Below, piece by piece: positions 1-10,034 of a stretch of 64,000 nt of DNA (position 1 is its first letter; every line of letters begins with the position of its first letter). The notes under the pieces were generated by a model that saw only the letters and a list, made by a program, of their open reading frames with translations, searched no databases and was not told the DNA's origin. This DNA comes from Sordaria brevicollis. Lineage: Eukaryota; Ascomycota; Sordariomycetes; Sordariales; Sordariaceae. The stretch lies in assembly GCA_033439795.1 (NCBI GenBank), contig JAUTDP010000010.1, positions 2,170,001 to 2,234,000 on the forward strand. Direction: 5' to 3'. Position numbers and translations under genes: made by a program.

Positions 1-3000
1 TCTTATTAAATTCCCTTAAAGGATAAAAAAATCCAAAGGCCTTATTAAATTAAAATAATTAATTATATCCTAGAACTATATCTTCGGTAATAAACTCGCG
101 GGGCTTAATAATTAAAATATATTCATTATTAATTAAAGGATGCGAATTAATATTATATAAATCGATTTTTAGGGTTATATTTCAACGTTAGAAGTTATTA
201 ATAAAATTCTATATTTTCTAGAATTTCGTTACCACTAGGACTTTAACGCCTTTATCCCTTTAAATAACCTTAAAATTCGGAATATCTAACTGATCATTAG
301 GCGTAATAATATTATATAAATCGTAAATTCTATTATACTCATCCTTCCAAACTTCTAATACTTAATTATAATAAAACTTCGATATATTATATAATACGCC
401 TTCGCAACGGTAAAAATAATCCTAATATATATATTTAAAATCGATAAAATCTCTAGGGAAAATAAAATTTTTTAATCTCGGGTAATAAATATATATACCC
501 GAAATTATACGGATTAAGCCGGCCTATTAGGAAGAATAATATACTTCTATCAGAAAGTCTACTAAATAAACGAATTCGAAATATATATATTTAAAAATCT
601 TTAACACTAATAACCTTCGTATAAAATCGATAAGGTTTAAAAAGAATATATCTTATTTAGGATTTTTAGCCATTTCCTTATTATTAATATCGAATACGCA
701 AATCGTTTTAACCGAGGATATTTTCGTTAAATTCAATAATAAAGTCGTAGAACGCATCTTTATTAATAGTATTATTTCTCTAATATAACACTTAAGGGTA
801 TTAATAATACCGGGTAACAATACAATTTTTCTATTAGGATTAAGAAAAAGGCTAAGGATTTCCTTCAATATTATATACTAAGTACGGGAAATATTATAGC
901 GGACGTAATAAAAATTAAAAACCAATTTAAAATCATTAAAAGTATAAGGTTTCTAGAGTATTTCAACAACCTTAAACTTAATAAAAACATTCTTACCCTA
1001 GACAAAATCTATACCAGACGGCCTAAAAAAAGGTAAGGGAGGAAACTAGAGATTATCGTCGTCGTCCTCTAAAATTTCTACTTCGTTAATTTTATCGTCG
1101 AATTTATCTACGGCATTATCTTAATAATCCGCAAAATCTCGAAGCTCTTTTATAAAAAGGAATTTAAAATCGGGCTCATCGGCATCCTTATCGATATTAT
1201 ATACTAATATCCTAGCGAAATCGATCTTACTAAAATCCTATTATTATAATATATTAATAAAAACCTTTTTATATATTATTATTAATTTACCTAAAATTCA
1301 ATAAAATCCTTATATTATTCTAACTCCCTAATTTCCGAATTATAGTCACTCTAATTATTTAATAGGGGCTCGAATATACTATTATTTTATTCTAAGGTTT
1401 TATCCTAACGAGGGTATTTTAGTTAAATAGAGCCCGTATTAAATTAGGGCCTAAAATAATTAGGACCCGTAATAGTATTTTAAAATTAAGATTATTAAAC
1501 TACTTACTATCTTCTTTCGGCGCTACGTTTATCTATTACTTCGAACTCGGCTAGTTTATTTTTTCCGAATTTTAAGCGGCCTATTTTAATAATACGGGGC
1601 GGTGTTAAAATTAAAGCCACTACAATAATACGCATACTCTTTCTAATCGATTAAAAAAAATACGGCGATATTACTAAGTATTAATTTATATATTACTAGA
1701 TTTTTAAGCGAATTAAATATTATATAATTAAAAAAAACGAAATCGCTAAAGGAAGGTTTTAATAATTACGGATTAAAAATATAAAAATCGCCAACCCGCT
1801 ACCGAAAGTCTAAATAGCCCGCGCTCCGCCATTTATTGCGACTATAATAACGTAATTTAAATAATATAATAATAAATAGTAAAAAGGTCGTTTCCTTAAC
1901 GGTTAAAAATTTTCAAAAAATTCTAATAATAATATAAAAAAAGAAAAAAAAAAAAGGAAAAAAAAAATCACATCGACGCAATAAGAATAATACCACTAGA
2001 ACTACCGGCATTATTAAAACTATTAATACTAAAACTACTAATTCGAAATTCCTTACTAGAATCCTTACCGCTACTACCGCTACTAGAACCACCGCCGGCA
2101 AGACTACCGCTAGTAATACGACCGGTATAGCCGGTATGAACCGCATTACGGACAGCGCGGCTAAGGGGAGGGGGGCGGTATCGATTTCGAAGCGGGCTAT
2201 TAAATTATTAATAATTATTAGCAAAATGAATACGGAAAAAAACAATCGCAATTAATATACCTAAAATAACTATATTAATAATATTATAATCCTTATTCTT
2301 CTTCTTCTACCTCTTAATAATTATAAAGATTTTATAAAAATTATTTTTATCGACTTTATTAAATTCGCTCTTATAAGGAACGTTATCGTAGAACCGGAGT
2401 AGCCTTTTCCTCGCCTTCGCCCTAACCCCCTCCTTATTATTATTTTCTTCGATATTATATTAATATTAATATAAACTTTCAATATTAATAACGACGAAAA
2501 AAAATAAAATAAGATATATACTCTTTAAATTTAGCGCGGAGGTAACTAACCATTTCGATAGCGAATCCCTTAAACATCTCTATAATATATTAATTTTATT
2601 GAATATTATTAATATAATTAAGATATTACTTATATTCGATATAATATTTACCCAAATCCGTCGATTTTCTATAATCGATATAATTCTTCATCCAATACCA
2701 GACTTTAAAAAAATTTTCCTCGCTCTAAGCCGTATAGTAATATTCCTTAAAGCGGCGGGCGGAAGGGGTATACTCGGGATCGAAGAGTTTAGAATAAAGA
2801 GCCGTCTTTATATATTCCAATATAACGGCCTATATATATATAAATTTCTAAATATTCTTATAATATTCTATAATATCCGTAAAATAATTGTACTAACTTA
2901 TATATTATTTAAGACCTCCGATTTCCGATATTTTTAATAATTTAAAAACTTTTCGTACAATTATATATATCGACGAATTTCGGCGCCGATTCCTAGACCC

Positions 3001-4190
3001 AATAAAGATTCAATACGCTAAACCTCTTTAAATATTATATTAATATTTTAATAGAAATATTTCATTATAGTAATTTAATATAAGAACTAATATATTAAAA
3101 ATATTCCTAATATAAAGAAATATATGCCAATAGCATTCCTTATCGATATTCTATTGTAAGGCGTCCCTAAAAGTAATAATTTCATTATTATTAAAAACGG
3201 GCTTCCTTTTACAATACTTTATAATTATCTTCGAAGCGCCGGCCTATTAACGAATTATCTATATTAATATTAATATTATTAGTATTTATATTAACATATA
3301 GTGAACATTTAGGTATATTTCCAAATATTAATTTACTTTAGGGGCGGGTAGGTCGTAGCCGGCCTCTTTATCGTTTAATTCGTTAAAATTATTATCGGCT
3401 ATCTAAAGGGCATTTATAATAAGTAATTATCTAATATTAATTCCTTCGGCGCTTATATTAACGTTAATACTATAATAAGTATTATATTAGCTAGGTTAAT
3501 TATTAATATATATATAATAATATATAGGATATAATATAATATATAATAGAAGTGTCGTAAGGATAGTAGTAATAATCGTCTGCAAATGTTACGGTTAATT
3601 ACTTTAGGGGCTACGAAAACATCGTTAATAATACTAACCGTACAATAAGAATATACTAGAAAAAATATAGGGAAAGTAAGAGTCGAATCTTTAATTAATT
3701 ATTATTATAATTATTTAGAAGAAATTTAATATGGCCTTCAAAATTTTTTTTTCACTTTATACGAACCCTATAATGATTCTATCGTAGACTTTGGGAAAAA
3801 ACCCCCTCCCGCTCTTGCCTATTTAATATATAGGTAATCTTTTAAACTATCTACGGTTTTAAACCGTTTATCGACCATTCAATTAATAGATTGCTTACTC
3901 CTACAATAGTAAAAACGTAAAACCGTATAATTACCGTTCTTATTATAGATTATAAATACCTTTAATAATTTAAAAATATCGATTATCGTACAAATTATTT
4001 AAATAGATTAGGCCGTCTAACCACAACTATTAAATTGTAAGCGGGCTAGTAGACGACCTTTACGCATAGACTATCAGGAATAATCTGGAAAATCGACCGC
4101 TAAAATGAATAACGGTTTACACACATAACGGTCAACTTTATAAACCCTTTACACGCAAAGGACCGTGGGCACACTCTTTATAGAAATCGA
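1..4190. repeat. RIP-mutated AT-rich repeat tract (left edge cut by window)
   Basis: This is a very AT-rich tract in which CpG survives but CpA and TpG are scarce, the pattern left by RIP on duplicated DNA in Neurospora-type fungi. Composition changes sharply to GC-rich DNA near 4.2 kb. The only clear coding remnant lies on the minus strand at about 240-1235. The stretch 1.9-2.3 kb is simple purine-rich sequence. No matching end to the left can be seen because the window starts inside the tract, so the type of element is not known. Confidence 0.8.
240..1235 (-). pseudogene. RIP-destroyed reading frame, probably from a transposable element
   Basis: On the minus strand one frame stays coherent for about 330 codons. 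It is interrupted almost only by TAG and TAA codons, which RIP makes from CAG, CAA or TGG. It reads through an acidic stretch (several consecutive Asp near 1050), a Pro-rich turn, and then a long hydrophobic/aromatic region; an intact piece of 71 codons remains at 653-868. Frame coherence inside a RIP tract suggests a former transposon protein, possibly a transposase. The family is not recognised and no catalytic motif is claimed. A second short piece with a possible Cys-containing motif lies upstream, near 1500-1660. Confidence 0.45.
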
Positions 4191-4199
4191 TTGAAAATA

Positions 4200-6732
4200 G
4201 TCGGTCTAACCAAATCGGGTTCTGCAGCTAAGTCGACTTGGCGAGACACACCTAGGACACACCCCATGTCTCGCCTATACACCCCCCACCCCTGTCTATA
4301 GTCCCAGAGTCCCCAGTGCGGGCACTTGTTTCTAGCATGCTAGAGGCGCGGAAGGGTGTGTGTTTGTTCCGTGGCCGCGGGGGAAGGAGGTCTGGATGGA
4401 GCCTTCCAATATGCACAAGGTGCATCCTGTACAGTGGAAACAGTGGGAAGAAATCCGAGTCGTCAGTCCCACCAAGGTCCGGTCCCAAGCTGGCCTAGCT
4501 GTCTCCTCTTCTCTCTTTCCCTCCCGTCAACGGTCCTTCCCTCATCCCTCAGGGTAAAAAAAATGAGCTGGGGACGGGGACGGAGCTCGTCCTCCTTGTG
4601 AGCTAGATCGACTGCGAACTCCTGCAACGTGCGTCATTATGGCCCGACCACTTTGCGACACCCATCGCCAACAAAAGTGACCCCTTCAGACCGTTTTTAA
4701 TAATCCCCGATATCCTTCGGACCTCTCTCAAGAGGACCAGGCCTGCGCAGTCCGCTCATCATTTTTCTTTTCTTGCCTCCTTTCGGGAGCGCTTCCAGTC
4801 GCCCCGTGAGTCCGTGTGAGTGCTCCAGACAGTCTCCGACTCCTGGCTTTCCTGGCGCCGTGTGTCCAAGGTGTCGCGCTTGTGCAAATGACCAATCTGT
4901 TTTGTTTTCCTGTGGTCTGTCAGTTTTCCCTTGTCCCTTTGTCGCCCGGGTGTCCGATCTGTCTTTTTGTTCGGTTCTGTCGACGGCGTGGATTGAAATA
5001 CCCGTCAAATAAAAAGGTGTGTCAATCCCCTTGTCCTTCCACTTTCTGCCCTGAAAGCATGTCGGCCTGTCAATCAGAATGGGGCAAGTGCCTTTTGCTT
5101 CCGGGACCGCACGCACGCACGCAGCGAGCAGCAGCAGCGCCTGCCCTCGCCTGCGTCGCCTGCGATGCGCCTGCCTTTTCGGTTTTCAGCGCCCAAACTT
5201 GCCCAACAGAAAATGGCAGGCGCACATGTCGGTCGGCTGGTCCGCTGCCTCTGCACCGCAGTGCCTGCTGCGCTTCCACGCCGGTTCGGACGAGGGGTAA
5301 CCAAAAAAAAAATAAAAGTCGAGGCGATGACGGAAAATGATAACCGGAGGAAAGAGATTGAATGTCTTGCTCCTCCTTGCATCTCTTTTCTTGACAATAT
5401 CGGGGAAGAAAAAGACAATTGGACGGGCCCGGAGCTGGAGCCGGAGCCGGGCCCTTTTGATGGTTTTTTTGTCTCGCCTTTTTGTCCTTTTATCTTTCCA
5501 GCGCCCGGGAGGACGGGAGAGCACTGTATCGGGTGTCTTTTTGGGGGACTACAGGGCCTTTTGGAACCCCTGTCCGTCATTGTGTTGGTGTGTGTGTGTT
5601 GAACTGTTGTGCACCCTGGCCGTTCCAATAAATCCGAAAATCCGGGCCCCTCTCACAAAAGCCCAGCCGTTTCTGTCTCTCCTCACACGCACTCTCACAG
5701 CGCTCACCATGCCCGCTCCGTGCCTGTGCTCCGTGCTCCGTGCTGTCCCCTCCCCTCCCTCCCTTGTCGCTGTCCTCTGGGAAGTGCAGCGCGGACGGTG
5801 CCGTGGTGCCGATGATTTTCCTCACGTCATTGGTCTTGGAGGAACGGGCTGTCGGGGCTGACCACTAAGAAGGGAGAATTGTGCATATACACCTTACCCG
5901 TTTGGGGCCGTTTTTGTCTGGGCGTGTCCGGGGTCGTCCCCTGGCCCTTTGGCTATTTGTCCTCATTTCCTCTCTCTTTTATTTTTGTCACATTTTCTGT
6001 GAAGAGCAGACGTCTGGCACAGTATCGCTCGCGTCGCTCTCGTGGGTGCACTCGCTTGTTGTTGGGGCGCTGTTGGCAGCTGTTTCTGGCCTAGCCGTTG
6101 CTGCCAAAAGGGCTTCTTGGGAGAGAAACCACCACTGGCAGCACCGCAAAACCGACGGCCCCTCCGTCCGCTTCGGCTTCCCTTTCTGTGTGGAAGGTGC
6201 TCTCTTTTCTTCTTTTCCCTTTGTTTTCCCACACAGACAAGCCAGCCCAGTCACCTCTTGCCCCAGGTGAAACACAGGAAACGACCAGGTAGACCAGGCT
6301 CTCGCGTCTGGACATGCTGCGGTGATGCTGCTTGGTAATCGACCTGCCCATTCGCACCCATTTCGACACACACTACGGGGTTTGCCAACTCTCCGCCGCT
6401 CGCAGCTTTCGCTCGACTGCCTCATTTGGGGATACTCTCTTTTTGTATTGTTGCGCGCCGCGGGAGAAATGCGTCTCTAGAGGCCAAAAGACAGTCAAAG
6501 ATTGAGGGAACATGACACAGATGGATTTCGACCATTCTGCTTCCAATTCGCAATTCCTCAATCCTTCCCCGCCCACTTGAATTCCGACTGTCCAAAAGCC
6601 TGACGCCGTGAGGTGGTAGTGTCTGGTAGTGTTGTGGCTATCTGGCAGTTGTGAGGAACCATTAGTCTCTGAGCACAGACCACCTAGTCTCAGTTCTTAG
6701 ACCCACTAACCTCCGAACCCCACCCCCCCCTT
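4200..6732. other. GC-/pyrimidine-rich unique island, no convincing gene
   Basis: This is about 2.5 kb of unmutated, GC-rich, CT-rich DNA between two RIP tracts. Short open frames occur on both strands, but they overlap one another, are rich in Pro/Ser/Arg and Cys, and show no domain. There is no convincing splice-site series. The composition (long pyrimidine runs, GT/CA runs) resembles the promoter and leader DNA of Neurospora genes. It also resembles the DNA on the far side of elements A/B at 25.5-26.9 kb, so it may be the detached upstream region of the gene at 26923. Confidence 0.5.
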
Positions 6733-6778
6733 TTCTGCGGTAGCAGGTCTGAGCGCGTTTTGCGCAAAATGGCCGTCG
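6733..6778 (+). repeat. Terminus of element A, type X
   Basis: It reads TTCTGCGGTAGCAGGTCT, then a short spacer, then CGTTTTGCGCAAAATGGCCG. The outer half (TTCTRCRGTAGCAGGTCT) recurs inverted at the far right end of element B (25502-25518). This defines one of two end types, X. Confidence 0.75.
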
Positions 6779-6842
6779 AAAATAGGGGTAAAAGACAAAA
6801 TATTGAATATTTAAATAACGAAAAATTATATAGTTACAAAAA

Positions 6843-7055
6843 GTATATTATAAGGATGGCCTCAACGAGACGGTTCCAACGGTACTATTTTTGAAGTGCA
6901 CGGACCACTCCTTGAGGTAATGCAACGTTAAATAGGAAGAAGGAAAAAAAATTATTAACCCCTTCGAAGTTGCATTACCTCAATAAGTAGTCCGTATACT
7001 TCAAAAATAGTACCGTTGGAACCGTCTCGTTAAGACCATCCTCATAATATACTAT
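6843..7055. repeat. Long foldback (about 85-bp arms) inside element A
   Basis: The left arm 6843-6929 and right arm 6970-7055 are nearly perfect reverse complements around a 40-bp AT-rich loop. They share ACGAGACGGTTCCAACGGTA and GAGGTAATGCAAC. Almost all mismatches are C/T or G/A transitions, as expected if RIP or deamination acted on an initially perfect palindrome. The foldback may be a nested MITE-like element. Confidence 0.8.
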
Positions 7056-7315
7056 TTATAACTATAAGAATTATATTCATTTAAATAATTCAGAGTGTCT
7101 CAAATTCTAAAGATTTGATAGCCGACGGAAGAATATCTTTAAAGTTAAATTTATATAAAAGAGTGGTCCGAGCGCTTTGAAAAAATAATCTATAAAACGG
7201 CCTTGAAAAAACTATCTTCCGCTATATTTTATTTTTATCTTATTATTTTTCGTTATTTAATTATTAATAAAAAACCTTTAATAAGAGTTGAAAATTTATA
7301 TGGGAATTTTGCAGC

Positions 7316-7358
7316 CGACGGCCATTTTGCGCAAAACGGTAATAGACCTCCTCTCACT
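7316..7358 (-). repeat. Terminus of element A, type Y
   Basis: On the minus strand it reads AGTGAGAGGAGGTCT, a spacer, then the 23-bp repeat shared with 6756-6778. The outer part AGTGAGAGGAGGTYT recurs in the left end of element B at 7499-7513. This defines the second end type, Y. Confidence 0.75.
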
Positions 7359-7518
7359 AAAGTTCGAGGAGAGGAGACCCACATTTTGTAGGGTGGGTCC
7401 GCTGAGCGCCGTGGAGGAGGTTCTGTGGAAGAGACTACAGACCACCCCACAACGACACTCTACCCCACCCTAGGAACTGGGTGGGTCTCCGCGAACGAAG
7501 TGAGAGGAGGTTTGTATC
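7340..7518. repeat. Imperfect palindrome at the junction of elements A and B
   Basis: The DNA between the two Y ends is itself an imperfect inverted repeat. ACCTCCTCTCACT at 7346-7358 pairs with AGTGAGAGGAGGT at 7499-7511. GAGACCCAC and GGGTGGG blocks follow in mirrored order, and GGTTCTGT / ACAGACC pair near the centre at about 7430. It is GC-rich and not RIP-mutated. With the flanking termini it makes an inverted structure of about 250 bp. Confidence 0.65.
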
Positions 7519-7573
7519 GATTTTGTGCGATTTGGCCATAGGCGACAAAACTCCTATACAAATTTTCAATTAA
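7499..7573 (+). repeat. Left terminus of element B, type Y
   Basis: It reads AGTGAGAGGAGGTTT, a spacer, then TTTTGTGCGATTTGGCC and ACAAAACTCCTATACAAATT. The reverse complement of the B right end matches position by position (TTTTGTGCGATTTAGC, CTATAAACGACAAAA, ACTCCTATAAG). The differences are transitions of the RIP kind. Confidence 0.8.
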
Positions 7574-9286
7574 ATTAGATATAATTTTATATTCACTTTT
7601 AAATATCTTTATAATAATAATAGATATTTATAATTTAACGGCGTTAGGTATTTTATTTTCCTTTTAACTTTTCTTTTCCTTTTTTTTTTTCTCTAATACA
7701 TTTTATAATTCTTAATTAGTAATTACTTAGGGGTTATTCTCGTAGATAATAAAATGTGTTTTTAAGGATTATATATTATATATTAATTAATTTTTATCTA
7801 GATATTATTAAATTATATAGGAATTATGGCATAGTTTGAATCTCATTCCGGTAATATTTTATATTTTATTAAATAATTCGAATCTATTATTATATTCGCC
7901 ATTTTATTATACCCTAACCGGACTTCCTAATAATATATAGCTATAATTATTAAATATATTAATTTAAACGAATATTAAGAATTATAACGTCGGTTTATTT
8001 ATATTATTATCCGTCTTTTATTTAACCCGGTTAATTTAATAAAATTTAGTAATACTATCCGTCGTTCCCGTATAGAATAAATTAAATATATTCATTAGAT
8101 TATTTATTAATACGGCGATATTATCTTTATTATAGTTATTAAATTCGGTAAAAGTATTATTTTCTAAATTATTTTAATTATTTTACTTTATAAAATTATA
8201 ATTCAAATTATCCCCCTAAATCGGCTAAATTAAAAATAGAAGGATATTATTACCCAATATTATAATATTAAACTATTTTTTATTAATTAAGACTTTTATA
8301 AAGTATATTACACCTTTAAGAATCCCTTCTTATATTTAACCTATTTTTAATTTTTATAAAAATAATAAATTTTGGAAGCGTATAATTTTTGGATATTATA
8401 TTTATATCCTCTTCGGTCCCGAATAAACCTTATATTACCGTTTCTTTAAATATCTTCGCTCCCCCGAATTCGTTAATCGTATAATATTTATAATTATTAA
8501 CGAATTTTATATTATATATTAATAGCGTAATTTCTAATTTAAATTCGCGGACCTTTATTAATTTCGGCGTACGCTTCTACTCTCTATTTTATAATTTGGC
8601 TATACTACTATATTAATTAAAGAATCCGAAATATATATACAAACGTATACCGGTTTTTAATTATTTAATAATTTTCTAAATTCTTTTTATATTATCCGTA
8701 CGTTAATCGATTAATTTAATATCGGTATTATCTTCGATTATATTCTATTTAACGAAACCCAATATTTCGAATATTTTAAATTCTTATTTATTCCGACCGA
8801 TTCAATTATATTAAAAATTATTATTTATATTAATAATAAAAATTCAATTAATAAAGCGAGGAAATACTTTATTTTAACGTTAATTAGGCGTAAAATTCGC
8901 TCCCCGATTACCACCCCTCTAATTATCTAAATTTATTATTCGTATATCCGACCCGCGGATTAAGAACGGTTTTATTAATAATTTATTACTCCGGATTCTT
9001 AATATTAAATTATTATATTTATTATAATATTAAATATAGGAATAAATATATTCGACGTTATTCGTATAATATAATATAACGAAGTTATATTTTAGGATAT
9101 TATTAATCTATAATAGCGTTTCGGGTGTATTATACGCGGCGGTAGGCTAAAAATAATTTATTTTTTTGCGCTTTATTAGTATTTCGATAAATTCGGATAT
9201 TTTTTTAATTTAATTATTTCACATTAAATAGAAGCGGATAATAATCTATTCGGTTTTAATTTAGAATTTTCGTAAACGTTATTTAT

Positions 9287-10034
9287 TTGAAGCTCCGCTT
9301 CAACGGGTCTTGAGAAAGAAGTGTTGAATAAACACGGAGTGAGCAGAGCGTTGGCGGAGCTTCTTCTATAATGAGACCTATACCCCTGTCATTGCCACGT
9401 TAATCTTCCCGAAGTTTACCCGCGATTTCTCAACCTGCAATTGGCTGGAAAAAGTTTCTCGACCTGCAATTGGCTGGATTAAACCCCCTATCCCTGTCCA
9501 CCAAGCTCGCTTAGGGCTTGGCATTTGAAAGTGGGTCCTATCAAAACAAAGTGGGTACCAAAATGATGAGTAAGCTGAGACGAGTACAATGGTACCACTC
9601 ACGTGACCGTAGCTGGCCTGCCGGCCGAGAAAAACGGCTTTGAAAAAAAAACCGACGGATGGAATTTCGAAGGAAAATTTTCGAAAATTTCACTAAGTCC
9701 TCAAGGTTTCTCGCCTACCCGGCACTTTAAAAAAATAAAAATAAATCTAGCCGCTAGAAAGGGAGGGGGGGGGGGGAGGGATAGTAAATTCTAATAATAA
9801 TAATAAAAAAAATAATAAAAATAATAATGAAAATAATAATAAAATAATAATTAAATAATAATAAAATAATAAAGGAAAAAAAAGGTAAAAAATAATATAT
9901 AATTATTATAATAAATAAACCTATAGTACATCTCAAGACCTTCGTTGAAGCGGAGCTTCAAGTAGAATTCTGCCCCTTTGGAGTACTAAGGTAAAATTTG
10001 CCGCAGGCAAATTTTGCGGGGGTACGGGGGCGGC
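9287..10034. mobile_element. Repeat D, copy 1 (inserted in element B)
   Basis: This GC-richer insert, less mutated than its surroundings, is bounded by hairpins TTGAAGCTCCGCTTCAA (9287-9303) and TTGAAGCGGAGCTTCAA near 9945-9962. A palindrome AAATTTGCCGCAGGCAAATT and GCGGGGGTACGGGGGCGGC follow, ending near 10034. The same series occurs in reverse orientation at 50565-51537. The body shares AAAATGATGAGTAAGCTGAG, CACGTGA and CCTGCCGGCCGAGAAAAACG with that copy. A run of 12 G lies near 9765-9776. No coding capacity is seen, so it is probably a non-autonomous element that arrived after the RIP of element B. Confidence 0.7.

Larger units (their letters stand above)
6733..7360. mobile_element. Element A: short non-coding element with terminal inverted repeats
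   Basis: The two ends carry a perfect 23-bp inverted repeat (6756-6778 and 7316-7338). In each case it is preceded by AGGTCT at the same 5-nt spacing. The inside is AT-rich and non-coding, and it contains a second long foldback at 6843-7055. The ends also match, with transition differences, the ends of the 18 kb element B. This suggests A is a MITE-like deletion derivative of the same family. No target-site duplication could be fixed. Confidence 0.7.

Noticed and set aside
1913..2251. 112-codon minus-strand ORF rich in Val/Ile/Leu/Phe
   Set aside because: It is simple sequence (long A/G and T/C runs) inside a RIP tract, and the composition alone gives the hydrophobic translation.
4697..5628. 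Overlapping open frames of 139-184 codons in the GC-rich island
   Set aside because: They occur in many frames on both strands, are Pro/Ser/Arg/Cys-rich and show no domain or splice logic. High GC content lowers stop frequency.
9287..10034. Helitron interpretation of repeat D (palindrome near one end)
   Set aside because: A CTRR-type end follows in copy 2 only. The other end lacks a TC start, and terminal hairpins exist at both ends.
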